A DNA stretch of 64,000 nucleotides from Phytophthora sp. 'mugwort' (lineage: Eukaryota; Oomycota; Peronosporomycetes; Peronosporales; Peronosporaceae). Below, piece by piece: positions 19,311 to 29,639 of this stretch (its first letter is position 1; each line of letters opens with the position of its first letter). The DNA lies in the NCBI GenBank assembly GCA_033558025.1, contig JAUCEF010000005.1:2976001-3040000 (forward strand). The letters are read 5' to 3'. Position numbers and translations under genes: made by a program. Under the pieces are notes generated by a model. The model worked only from the letters and a program-made list of their open reading frames with translations. It was not told the origin of the DNA and did not search any database.

Positions 19311-21640
19311 CTATAGTAGTCGAGTGATAATTTCCTTAAACTCTTTATCTCCAATCAATCGATTGCTGTACATATCCACCGTGAGAGATTTTAGTTGCTT
19401 GATGATGCTGGGGTTATCATTTCCAAGTACAAGCTCGCCTTCAGCTTATCATACTCAGCACGGAGCGTCTCCAGTGGGTCCGTGAGCTTATCGTGAAAAT
19501 TGTACTGGAGATGCGTTATCGCTAGGATCTCCTTGAACATTTTTTTATCATCGATGTTGAGCTTGTCATACGAAGCTTGATCGATATGGTTCTTATATAC
19601 AAGAGTCCGGATCATTGCTTGAAGGCTATCACTAATCTGGCACTTAGGTCCGCATTTGCGCCGGTTTGGCTGCACAATTACGAGTGTCTTCGCATCAAGG
19701 TCAGGATACGGATGTACTTGCTCCCAAGCTGGCGATACGTATAAGCGCTGGGGGTTGCTAATCCCTGAATCTCGTTAAGATTGTAGGTTCTACCACGTCT
19801 GACAACACCTTCTAGAGGAGCTACACCAGCTCCTCGCAATCCACGTCCCTCTAGACCTTCACCACTGATAACAGTTTTCATATCATTCATAACTCCTCTG
19901 ACCGCTTTTTCATCTTGATGTTCCGCAAATTTATCGACGGTGATCTGCTCCTGCAGAGCAAGGTTATCTCTAAAAGCCTGGCTATATCTTTTAGACTTGG
20001 CTGCAAAGACAGCCTTTGTAGCTCTCATTGCTGACGTCGCTGCCTTTAGTGCAGATCTCGCCGATTTTGATTTGTTGGCTTTGATTGCCATCTTCGCTTC
20101 TTCATAACGCTTTTGAACCTCTCCGTATACTTGATATGCTGCTTCAGATTCATCGTGGAGCTTTTGCAGCTCATCTTCATTTTCAGGATCATAAGGTTTA
20201 TTACTTTGACGTCTAATAACCTGAGCAGACTTTACGATGGCTTCATTCAATATTTTGAGATTTTCATCAAGATTGTGGCGTCGAGCTTTGTCAAGCTTCT
20301 GATTCTCTACCAATTTTATAACCTCAGTATTACTTCTAGGTAAAGGGTAGTCAATTTCAGCTAGATAGCGATCGATGTCTTCAAGTCCATTAAGCAGTGC
20401 TAAAAACGTATCCATCCATCTGATATTCTTCATTAGCCCCTTCCAAGCTGCACCAGAAACCTGCTTATGCTGGTCGTTTTTAATATTTAGTGGTTTCCTT
20501 TTTGATGGAACACCAAAGTAATATGTGTTGTGCGTCTTAACCACCCCATCTACTTCCACCACAGGTTTCAATCGGAATGGGATATTTATGTCCTTAGCAT
20601 GGGCCAGTTCGTAATAATCTGTTAGTATTGCTTTAGCATCATTGTCTGCGTTGCTCAGGTTTTGGTTCATATCTTCATCAGCACCACTATAGAAGCCTTG
20701 TTTTTTATCTTCCTCGTCAATTGGTGTGAAATCCTTTACATCAATTTCTTTGTCCTTTTCGCCTACAAATTCCAATTTTAGTCCTCTCTCTTTAACCGAA
20801 TTGACAAACTTTTGAAGCGTCAACACCCAATTAACTTTCTTAGTAATAGCTGGCTTTGCTCGATTTGTCTTCAACCCATAAACAGAAACGGAATTACCAT
20901 CTATCCACACGTATCCATCGTTATCAATGGGGAAGAGGTTTAGCAGTACCGGAAAGTACTGGGACAACTTTTTTTCTTAAACCATTAGATTCAAGAATAT
21001 CCCTGTTCTTGTGAATAAGCCAAAACAGTTTGATCTTACTATCAATCTGATCGGACGTGGTAGATGTTAAATTGTCGAAAAGGAAGCTATCATCAAGTCT
21101 TTGCTTGATAAGATCTGCAACATCTCTCTCTGAAGCATTCACTCGTTTTCTCTTAGAAAGCGTCTGCCATACCTGATACGGAGTATTTTTATCTTCCTGC
21201 TTCATTTCACCGCGTCGCTTCTTTTCTTTGATGTAATCAAGAAATCGAACATCGTTTGTTAGAATCTCTCCAATATGACTATATGTCTCAGCCCAATCAA
21301 TGCTTGGAACTAACACTAGTTTTCCAGACTTAATACTATAAGTCTTAGCACCTTCTCCTATGTAGTACTTAGTCAGCTGGTGACCATTATGAGAAAGGGG
21401 ATGAATACGCAAATCCGCAAGAATCTGATAAATTTCAAATATCTGAGCAACAGCTTCCTTTGATTTATTTTGATCGTTTAACTCATCATCGAATAATTTA
21501 TCATCTTTAACTAATGAGGGCTTCGCTTCGGTTGTTGAAGGTTTGATATCGACAGGTGCAACTTGCTCCACCGTAGCAAGCCTTGTAGGTCGTATATTCG
21601 TTTGAGCATCATCGTCTACCATAACAGGGCGGGCGAACAT
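19311..21640 (-). pseudogene. Polinton large structural-type gene, broken by frameshifts
   Basis: About 770 codons in pieces. Piece 1 is 21,640-20,924 (starts MFARPVMVDDDAQTN, with a globular YQILADLRIHPLSHNG region). Piece 2 is 20,967-19,678, with a long Lys/Ala/Glu helical segment. Piece 3 is 19,675-19,311. Pieces 1 and 2 meet at a run of four C (about 20,931-20,934); one C fewer would restore a plausible continuation. Pieces 2 and 3 are separated by a one-base loss shared with the left arm, and piece 3 has a further one-base loss in an A-run (about 19,440) unique to this arm. The GELELGNDNPS-type C-terminal motif survives in the left arm only. The product is unknown; a capsid-related role is possible from position and size. 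Confidence 0.7.
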
Positions 21641-21965
21641 TTACGTCTGGTCCTCGCTCATCGGTTGATACCTCAGGGTTTATCTGGGAGTTTTCATCAC
21701 TCACCGTTTTTTTTAAGATCTCAGCAAGACTCTTCTTCAGCTCTTCAGGTGTCTCTTCATCAGGCCCTACTGAAATATCAGTCTGTGTTGATTCAGTTGA
21801 TTTCTTGGGAAGCGTAGTTATTCCATTCGAGATATCACTAGCCCAAGAGGCTCCTTCATACATCTCACGCTTAGCATTGGATTGACGGACACGTCTCTGA
21901 GCTCGTTCAAGAAGCTCTTGACGCTTTTGCTCTCTTTGAGCTATCGATGAGAAATTGGGGAACAT
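21609..21965 (-). CDS. Polinton protein of unknown function
   Basis: 118 residues starting MFPNFSSIAQREQKRQELLE: a charged N-terminal helix (Arg/Glu/Gln-rich, residues 8-35), then an acidic, disordered second half (TESTQTDISVGPDEE). Its 3' end overlaps the start of the large structural gene by 32 bases, as expected of compact Polinton gene sets. It is outside the visible palindrome, since the mirror would lie left of position 1. Confidence 0.6.
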   Translation of the reverse strand: MFPNFSSIAQREQKRQELLERAQRRVRQSNAKREMYEGASWASDISNGITTLPKKSTESTQTDISVGPDEETPEELKKSLAEILKKTVSDENSQINPEVSTDERGPDVNVRPPCYGRR

Positions 21966-22007
21966 CGTGCTTATATTCAGCGAATCATAAAAAATGATTA
22001 CTCGTAA

Positions 22008-22313
22008 TTACCAGTAGTTCGGCATGACAGAGTCGTGTCGAAACGGTGAGTACGAATGACAAATGTGATTGCGTTCTTTTAGGAGACTCAGATATCGGCC
22101 TTTGATGCAATGGAATGGAACACCAAATATTTTTTCCAACTCTTGACGATAATTCCGATTAACTACGGTTTTACGAAAATTTTCGCTTGCATCAAGGTTG
22201 ATCAGCTCATTCTTGATTCGACTAACTTCCTGAATAACCCAAAGCTTACGTCGAAGCTTGGTCAGCTTACGTTCTTTCTCTATGCAATTACACATCGAGC
22301 AACGAAGTTGCAA
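22008..22313 (-). CDS. Small basic Polinton protein, unknown
   Basis: 101 residues. The N-terminal MQLRCSMCNC could be half of a metal site; then a basic helical stretch (RKLTKLRRKLWVIQEVSRIK) and a C-terminal part rich in aromatic and His residues. No family recognised. It lies between the integrase and the 118-residue gene, same strand. Confidence 0.5.
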   Translation of the reverse strand: MQLRCSMCNCIEKERKLTKLRRKLWVIQEVSRIKNELINLDASENFRKTVVNRNYRQELEKIFGVPFHCIKGRYLSLLKERNHICHSYSPFRHDSVMPNYW

Positions 22314-22431
22314 AGCGATTTGCGTTATCTATATATCAAGTCATATATTTTCAAAATATTGGAAACATATTGGAACTAATATACACGAGCCAAAGCTTTA
22401 GAGGATGTCTCTATTTTTATTTATTCAAAAG

Positions 22432-23511
22432 CTAATCTGAGCTCATTTTTTTCCAGTACTCCTTCTCAAGCGTTGATCTACGATTCTTATTGATCAGGCG
22501 CAAATTATCTTGAGGTTCCCATGAGTCAGGCTCATTCCCAACCCACTGAACCAAGTATTTGTACTTTCCCGATCGCATCTTTTCGTGTTCTAAGATCTTC
22601 TCGGCTTCAAAAATATCGCCCCTATTAATTGTGGCATCAGTTGATTTCGTTTGCACGATCTTTAAATCGTTTGGAGCTTTATAGAGTGTATGGCCATTCT
22701 TTGACCTGATTTCAACTCGGTATCCGTCCATACCTATAATTGTGTACACAGCTTTGCTCCATCGAGCTGCTTCCTTACCAAAAGTTTGCTTCTGCAGCCG
22801 ATAAAGGACATTGCTGCCTAATTCAAGCTCCTTTTCAATTTTTTCTGCTTCTTCTTGGTTATGAGCAAGCTCAGACTCCATCACTTTACCTTTCGCATCG
22901 TTTGGGGTCATACCAATCGATCGGTGAAACGTGCTATTGTAGTTTCCAATAATGTCATTGATAAGTTTTTGCGAAATCCGTTTGGGAGACATTTCAGTTA
23001 GTCTCTGCTTCAACGTTCTGTTAAATCTCTCGATTTTCCCCATAGTGCCATGATCACCGGGTTCATTGTTGTAATGGTCAATTTTCTTGGATTTAAAAAA
23101 TGCTTCTGCTTGTTTGTTCATGAATTCACTTCCGTTGTCGCTTGTGAGGATATCGACCTTATTACTACGAACGAATGCTTTCAGACCTGTGAGTACGGTT
23201 GGAGCAGTCTTGTTCGATAATAGCTTAGCATAACCAAGGCGAGAGTTGATGTTGATAGCCGTCAAAATTGGACGTTTTTCCCAGAAAGCAAGATCCATCT
23301 GCCAAGAATTGGGATTATGAGAAGCAATCTTAAAACCATCATACTTACGCTTCTGCTCTTGAAATCGTTGAATGTCCGTCTGGGATGAATACCACGCTTT
23401 CTCAAATTTGAGTGTGATCGTGGGGTCTAATTCCCTTGCTTTTTGACACAAAGCTTGAGCACCGACATATCCCGTTTTCGGGTCCTAGTATAGCTTTGAC
23501 AGCAGATCCAT
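22432..23511 (-). pseudogene. Polinton integrase (retroviral-type rve) with chromodomain, early in-frame stop
   Basis: Would insert the element by DDE strand transfer. Catalytic residues are visible: Asp in WQMDLAFWEKR, Asp in ILTSDNGSEF 51 residues later, Glu in GTMGKIERFNR after a further 35, i.e. D-51-D-35-E. The C-terminus is a chromodomain (IFEAEKILEHEKMRSGKYKY, then LVQWVGNEPDSWEP), which directs integration to marked chromatin in related elements. The natural start is ATG at 23,511 (MDLLSKLY...), but the ninth codon after Met is TAG (about 23,484), followed in frame by DPKTGYVGAQAL, the usual N-terminal pattern. The frame from 23,451 on is 339 residues. A single base separates TAG from a Tyr codon, so the break is recent or an assembly error. 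Confidence 0.9.
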
Positions 23512-23557
23512 GTTTCTATGTTGTGCGAGACAAAAAACTCCCCACACGTGTAATTGC

Positions 23558-26500
23558 TTATATATCCAAAGCTACTGTCGTAATACCATCCTCAAGTACG
23601 CGACGCTTGTCGTAATAATAATTGAGGGCCGTCTTCGTTTGGCTGTAGGTGATAATTGACTTAGTCTCCTTGCTCAGTCGAAATCCCTTGTTAGTTCCCT
23701 TTAGTGTTATGCGATCACGTACAACAATTTCAAAGCCATCTGGGTTAAGTACATCGCTGTTCCGACCACCTCCCTGTTGGACTCCCTTGACACTAACCTT
23801 GACCTTGTATGATTCGTCTGGCAGGTAGCATATATAGTTTTTTGAAGACAGAGATACCATAGCATCACCAGACCACTCATCCTTAAACAAGCCAGGTGTG
23901 CGTCGATCAAACTTAGCAACGTCATTGCTATAGTCGCGTGGGAACCAATCGTACTTGTGCCGCTTGAAGTGATCACGTAGCTCGGGCTTGATACAGTTTT
24001 GAAACGGATTTTCACAGCTGAATGCGATGTATGCCGAGTCTGTGTCCATCTCTTGGTATTGAAAGTCCGATCGATCGAAGTAAAAGTCGATACAGTCATA
24101 GTAGAACTGTAGCATGCGTAGTTTAGCCAGCGGATAGATGGCAATTGACAAATGGATCGGATTCTTGTTCTTAAGTCGCCGTTTCTTCATGGTGATCTCA
24201 CACGCATCATTAAGCTCTTCAAGCCCATGGAATGTGAAGTGGTCGATTCTGTTCTTGATGGCTTTGTCGTTAGACTCGTACTTAATCTCCTTGTGCTTGC
24301 TCATGTCCATACCAGATCGACCGAAAGCGCTGTTGCCTACCAGTTTCATCATCTCAGCGATCATAGCCTTGGACTTGTCAGCATCACCCTCACGTCGAGC
24401 GTTAAAAACTGTTTGCATAAATGGTTCAAACGCTTTGTGGGAGTTGGCTTCGATGAAAGAGTACGTTTTTGTAATCTCCATTCCATGGCTGATGTACCAC
24501 TTGAGCAACGGAGCATATATCAGAATTTTTTCACCAAAGTAGCTACCAATAAGCTTACGAGCTGGTTTTGCTCGGCTTTGTTTGCGCGCCTCATTGTACT
24601 TAAACATGTGCTGACCGATTACATTCTCATCGCTACAGTCGATAAGCTTGTTTTTGAAAATAGGGGTCATCTCACTAAAGTACTCTTTGAGGTGTTGTGG
24701 AGTACGAATATCACACTCGAGGAAGCCAAAGATTTTGTCATCCTTGATATCATCGATAATCCCGTCGTACGCTTCGATAGTGGTTAGGCGTCCGCAAGGC
24801 ATCTCATTACCAAGGGCCCATAGGTACAAGGCATTGGCATCATATCCGATAATCTTCTTACAGAGCTTACCACCGCGAATCTTGGTCTCATTTCGCTTGG
24901 CGTAGCGATTGAAGATGATTGACGGACCGCCAGCAATGTTAGCCTTCATCTTAGCGTAAATGTCCTTCTCTTCTCTGTCAATGCTATACACAAGCTTGTC
25001 TGAGTTGAACTCGAGGAGCTTCTTGTATCGAAAACCTCTCAGCGACATATCCTTGCGAGCAACGTTGCACTCGATACAGCTGATCAAGATATTACCATCG
25101 ATATGACCAAGTTTATTGTTGATTCGATCCGCTGAAGCAGTGTCAGCAGTCAGCTGACAGTAGCATAGCCCACATAGATACTTTTGCTGCTTCAGAAGGA
25201 AGTCAAGGTGTTCAATAGTCATATTGAACTCTCGTTTGGCCTCAGCATCCTGAATCTTGTATCCGCTCATGCGTTTGGTTGGGAAGTTAAATTCGTTTGC
25301 AGACTCCTTGGTAGGGTACTGAAGATTGTTGAAGCATGTTTGATACATGACCTTTTCCGAGAGACCAGGGAGAGATACACCATCGGTAAACATATCAAGA
25401 TCAAACTGCTTGAATAATTCACGCTGAGCCTTAACAGCCTTGATAAATGGAACTACGTCAAGATTGTTGTACCAAATAAGTAGATCCTTGATCGACTTCA
25501 TTTTATAGTGTTCCCAGACAAAATGAACGCGCTTGTAGTCATCAGCACTGATGCTGGTGCCACGGAGCTCACTGTCGAATCCAGACTGGGGAAGCACTTT
25601 GGTCTCGTTAAGTACATTGAATGAGGTGATGTACTCATACGGGAATATTCCCTTACCCAGACCACAGATACATCGAATCTTGTCATCACACTTGCAATCA
25701 CCTAGGTATGTTGTCAGGTATTTACTGTAGCTCGTTCCTGCTGGTACGTAGTTGCTAATGTCAAGCATCTTCATATCCGATGTGGCAATACACATGTAGC
25801 TTGGGTTCTTGATGACTGATTTGATGTTGTCTGTTCCTATGGTAGCGAACAAGTCTGCCTTGATCAGATTAATATCGTAGCGTCCTGAGTCCTGAGTTAA
25901 ATCCAAGGACCGGAACCTGATCCAAGGTTTGCTTGATCTTACCGTAGTCCGAGCGCTTTTTACAAAAGGATAGCTTGCTATGAAAATCGAAGAAGCTGGC
26001 AAAATCGCCGGATTGGATCGAAGCATCCACATCCTCTATCTTATGCATATTATCAAAAGAAGCGCCTTGGATGCCCATACCTACCAAACCGTGAGCATTT
26101 ATGATCTTACGAAGCAATGTCTCGTATTTGGAGACATTGTATTGCTGGATCTTCGCTCCGACAACGTTAATGTACTGGAACATATCCTTGAGCAAAAGCT
26201 TAGGATCATCATTGACAAAGCAGCGAACCTCTTCCGTCAAGCTGTCTGCTACCGAGACAGATACGGGGATGTGCTCATTTGTGAAGACAGTACTCTCCCC
26301 GTGCTGAGTCGCTGTAGGCTTCAGAACGGCCTCAAAGTCGTACACAACAAAGTGATCAAGGTAGTGGTCTTTTTCCTTGATGGAGTACTTCGTCAGTAGA
26401 GAACGGATTGTATTCGAAGCTGGTCGATATATAGTTGGCTCTTCAGGAAACGATTCAATATTTACGAGCTCACACTGGTTCTTCTTATGGTTTCGAAGCT

Positions 26501-27545
26501 TGTCGGAGCTGACAAATATCATCTCACACTTGACGCATTGGTACTTGCGCTGAAGCATATCGATATTCTTGATGTAGAGAGCGTGATTCTCGTGGGACAG
26601 AATATTGACAGCATCAAACTCCTTATCCGAACGCCGAATGCATTCAACGTTGCCCGTTTCTACATCCATGGTGAATACGTTGATGCTAAGCTGGAAGCAG
26701 TCCTCAAGCTCATCAAACTGGAGAATATCGATAGGTTTGAAGCTGCGAAACAGACTTAGATTAAAGTTAATATCCTTGTACGAGCAGTACTGCTTGAATG
26801 CTTGCTTCACCAGCGCTTGGATTCTACGTGGATCTTTTTTGGAGTCCTCCTGCTTGTGGTATGCGATGCAGTGAAACACGCACTTGTTGTTAGTCTTAGG
26901 AAAATTGATTACACTCTTGTTGTCGCGGATAACCTTAGGAATGACGGCTTCACTATCACCGAGTGCGTGCTCGCGTTGGTAAATGAAGATTTTGAATCCA
27001 GTGATTGCCTTTACCAGGTATCCAGACTTAGGGTAGTTTAGCTTATCAGCTAATTCCATCGAGCGAATCTCCGAGATGACCTTCTTGCGAATATCAGCCT
27101 TGCTATTGATAGCGATCGGTGAGCTAAACACCGAGGTATTGCTCAAATTCGGGTGGAAGTAGCGGGTTTCGCTATCATCTGTTCGACTAACGAGGTCATA
27201 TCCAAGAGCGATCTTGAAAGCAGACTTCTGACTTGCAAGTACGTTCTCGAGCTTGTCGTAGAATTCAGCAGGCTGAATCCCCTCATATAGGTGCGACTCG
27301 ACATGATTGCCTTGGTAGAAGCGATACTTCGGGTCAGCCTTGTAGTCGGGAGATGTATGCTTCTTGAGAGTATCAATACCAATCTTGTACTGTTTTGCTA
27401 CCAGCTCCATATTTATGAGGTTGGAGATGTTGCTAAAAAATACCATTCTACCTGTACGCCCCCGCACCTTAACACGATAGCTACTACCCCATTTGATAGG
27501 ATTAATATTCAATCGCTTTAGACCTTCGAGCTCGTATGCAAACAT
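23558..27545 (-). pseudogene. Polinton protein-primed family B DNA polymerase, split by a 7-bp duplication
   Basis: Two overlapping frames. The first (27,545-25,869, 558 codons) has an N-terminal extension with a VFHCIAYHK stretch, a Cys-His finger (YQCVKCEMIF, then NHKKNQCE) and the exonuclease motif I in VVYDFEAVL. The second (26,032-23,558) resumes in exonuclease motif II (SGRYDINL), has an HNH-type zinc motif (about residues 281-328: CGLCYCQL, SADRINNKLGHIDGN, CIECN), polymerase motif A (GYDANALYLWAL, about 396), motif B (KLVGNSAFGRSGMD, about 564) and motif C (MDTDSAYIAF, about 660). In the exonuclease II codons the heptamer ACTCAGG occurs twice in a row (about 25,885-25,898), shifting the frame. 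All catalytic motifs are otherwise present, so inactivation is recent. Confidence 0.92.
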
Positions 27546-27756
27546 GTCGCCTATATATGCTTGGCTAAATTATTCCCCGTAGATATGACTTTATAATTAT
27601 TTGACCTTGTATCAGGATCGACTTTATATCTTAGTCATTTACAAAATATTCTGAAATTAATTAATTAAATATTTGGCTTAAACCTTTTTGGAGGTTTTAA
27701 GCCATTGTCATTGACTATATTGGGATTGGCTTTTTATTTGAGAAAAAATTAATTAA

Positions 27757-27969
27757 TTAATTATGTTCAGTTTCGTTGTTAGGTTCGGCTTTGTCATCAA
27801 TAAGTTCGGTTTTAGGCTTTCGCTTGCGAGCTCGAATTTGGTCTCTATTCTTATCGTCGTAGCTCTTTTGATATGACAAGCGAGCGTCGCGTGTGCGCTG
27901 GTAGTAGCGCTTCTGTGCTGCCTTAATGCGCTCTTTGTTAGCGAGGTATTGTTCAGGTGAGTACGTCAT
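27757..27969 (-). CDS. Small basic Polinton protein
   Basis: 70 residues, highly basic, beginning MTYSPEQYLANKERIKAAQK, with repeated Tyr/Arg spacing (RYYQRTRDARLSYQKSY) and a C-terminal RKRKPK patch. It is the most upstream gene of the minus-strand series. Possibly nucleic-acid binding by charge; not recognised beyond that. Confidence 0.55.
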   Translation of the reverse strand: MTYSPEQYLANKERIKAAQKRYYQRTRDARLSYQKSYDDKNRDQIRARKRKPKTELIDDKAEPNNETEHN

Positions 27970-28108
27970 CTTAGTATATTACTAACTTTATATTTATCAG
28001 GATTAAAAAATATTTGACTCGACAGGTTACTCGATAACAGACAGCATGGGATCTATCATAATTATTGACTTAGTTTTCGGAATAGCCTTTCAATTGTAAG
28101 CAACGTTC
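27970..28108. other. AT-rich outer end of the Polinton, terminal repeat not confirmed
   Basis: The AT-rich composition of the element (TAGTATATTACTAACTTTAT near 27,972) gives way to GC-richer DNA by about 28,090. Polintons usually end in long inverted repeats beginning AG. I could not find an inverted partner near 18,200, where the other visible side is interrupted by the repeat region, so the true partner end is either deleted or outside the window. Confidence 0.35.
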
Positions 28109-29197
28109 TCACTTCGACTTTTCTTGTTTGCATTCCTGCTCGTGGTCCGACAACGCGCCGTAGATCATCTCGCACGTATCTCGCAACGTCTTGATGTCTA
28201 TTGTTTCCGCTGACCCACCAATCGTGCAGGAGTCCATTACAATCGTGTTCTCACCGCTTCGGTACAGCTGCCACTTGATGAAGTCCGTCACAATGCCGTA
28301 AGCGACATACACACCTTCGCGGTCAGCAACCGCTTCGCATCCGACGAGCGCCTGTGCTTTTCCTTGATCGAAGTCGTTCCTTTTGGCTTCCACAATACAG
28401 ATCTTCGTCTTACCGCGGGTGAGCACGAACTCAAAAAATCGTTTGCGTGAACATTGTTGCCGTCCACCGATTCTTCGACCTCGAGGTTTACGTCGTCGAA
28501 CAAGTTGCAAAGCATAATGAGTACGGGCACGATAAAGTGATAACGCTTTGCTTCCTTGGCTGCGTCGGCGTATCCGTTCATCGCTTTCGAAGCGTATGTC
28601 AGGTATTCCCACAGAAAGTTAAATTTATCCTCGGGGATCGGTTTGCGATTCTGTCTGTAGAGTTCGTAGTCGAGCACACTCTTAACCTCGCTCCATCTCA
28701 CATAGGAGTATCCGGTTGACGTGCCATCTCCACCGTTCGTCTTAGCCTTCTTGTTCTTGTCGAGGATATCGTTGAGTTCTCGCCAGCGCTTCCGTCGATT
28801 TTCACTGTGAGTTATCGCCGAGGGCAAAGGGCTATCCTTGGCGACTTGATTTGACCCATCGGAAACCACCAGCACGTGGATCGTCCTCTTCGTCGGAGCA
28901 TCACCAAACAAGTCGCCAATCTCGTCTGCGGGTTTCCACGTCCAACAGTGAATTAACTTGCTCGGGAACAGCTCCACTCCGCATAGCAACCACGGCAGGA
29001 TCCTTGGATGAGAGCCACGCGCCGCCCTCCGTCTTCGCCAGAAAGAGCTGCAGGTCGTCGGCATCGATGTCCTTCAACTTGCTTGGCTTCTCCACCTTGA
29101 TCGCTTTCTTCAAGTCATCCACCGAGTCGCTCTCATCCACTCGCACCGAGAACGCGCTGCCAGCCACGCCAACAATCGCACAGAAGAGCTTCACCAT
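28109..29197 (-). pseudogene. Crinkler (CRN) effector with REase-like C-terminal domain, frameshifted
   Basis: CRNs are host-targeted proteins of oomycetes. The N-terminal header starts MVKLFCAIVGVAGSAFSVRV and has the signature LQLFLAK with a DLKKAIK helix before it, then a header end with HVLVVSDGS. The C-terminal part has FEFVLTRGKTKICIVEAKRN and GIVTDFIKWQLYR, the pattern of the restriction-endonuclease-like (PD-(D/E)XK type) CRN module; VEAK supplies the E-x-K. Two frameshifts are visible, near 28,945 (after VNSLLD) and near 28,435 (after DGNNVHA), so three frames carry the gene and the full product is not made as written. It lies 140 bases beyond the last Polinton gene. Confidence 0.88.
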
Positions 29198-29429
29198 CTT
29201 TCCTCGAGCCGGCAGATTCTGGAATGAGGAAGAAGGGAGGGGGAATTTCTGGTGTACTTAAGCGGACATGAAGGTGTGTGACATAGATTTTCAACCAATG
29301 ATGAGACGCGCTGGTCCGAACTAATCCTTGAGGTAAAAATCTGCCGGCGTAATGTTCTATTGCTTTTATCAACATAGTTTGCACGTTGTCGGTCGAGCGG
29401 TACCGAAATGCCTAAGAAACAAAAGACGT

Positions 29430-29639
29430 GGCTCTCGCTATAAGGTGGTCGAGAGGGTGCGTCGTCAAAATAGCAGCTGCTAGATCTCAACGGTTGAGCG
29501 ATCCTAAAACTACCCTAGTATTGTAAAGTCGTGGCTATAGCTCTAAGGTGGTCGAGAGGTTGCGTCGTTGAAATCGCTGCTGTCCCGAAAGAAGGTTTCA
29601 GGAATGTTCTCGGTGGTAAATTACGGTCGGGCTCGGAAG
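29430..29639 (+). repeat. Two tandem copies of the dispersed AAATTACGG-ended repeat
   Basis: AAGGTGGTCGAGAGGGTGCG with AATAGCAGCTG (about 29,443-29,480) and AAGGTGGTCGAGAGGTTGCG (about 29,546-29,566), the latter running on to GGTGGTAAATTACGG at 29,634. Immediately after it begins the duplicated GH62 block, cutting into the GH62 tail. The same family abuts the GH81 truncation at 9,262 and 31,334. Confidence 0.7.

Larger units (their letters stand above)
11262..20633 (-). repeat. Right arm of giant palindrome
   Basis: Reverse complement of 1-9,290. Differences seen directly: the doubled 5' leader of GH62 (77 bases extra); CAG versus TAG near the GH62 end; one A missing in an A-run near 19,440 plus two adjacent substitutions; single substitutions near 17,226 and 20,310. 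Beyond 20,633 the right side continues into the rest of the Polinton, whose mirror would lie left of the window. Confidence 0.95.

Noticed and set aside
1..20633. Palindrome as a hairpin-adapter or chimeric-read artefact
   Set aside because: The arms differ (77-bp duplication, nonsense change, several indels), there is a spacer of about 2 kb, and the turn point falls on pre-existing GH81 inverted homology. A simple read-through artefact would give identical arms with no spacer. A haplotype-merging error cannot be fully excluded from sequence alone.
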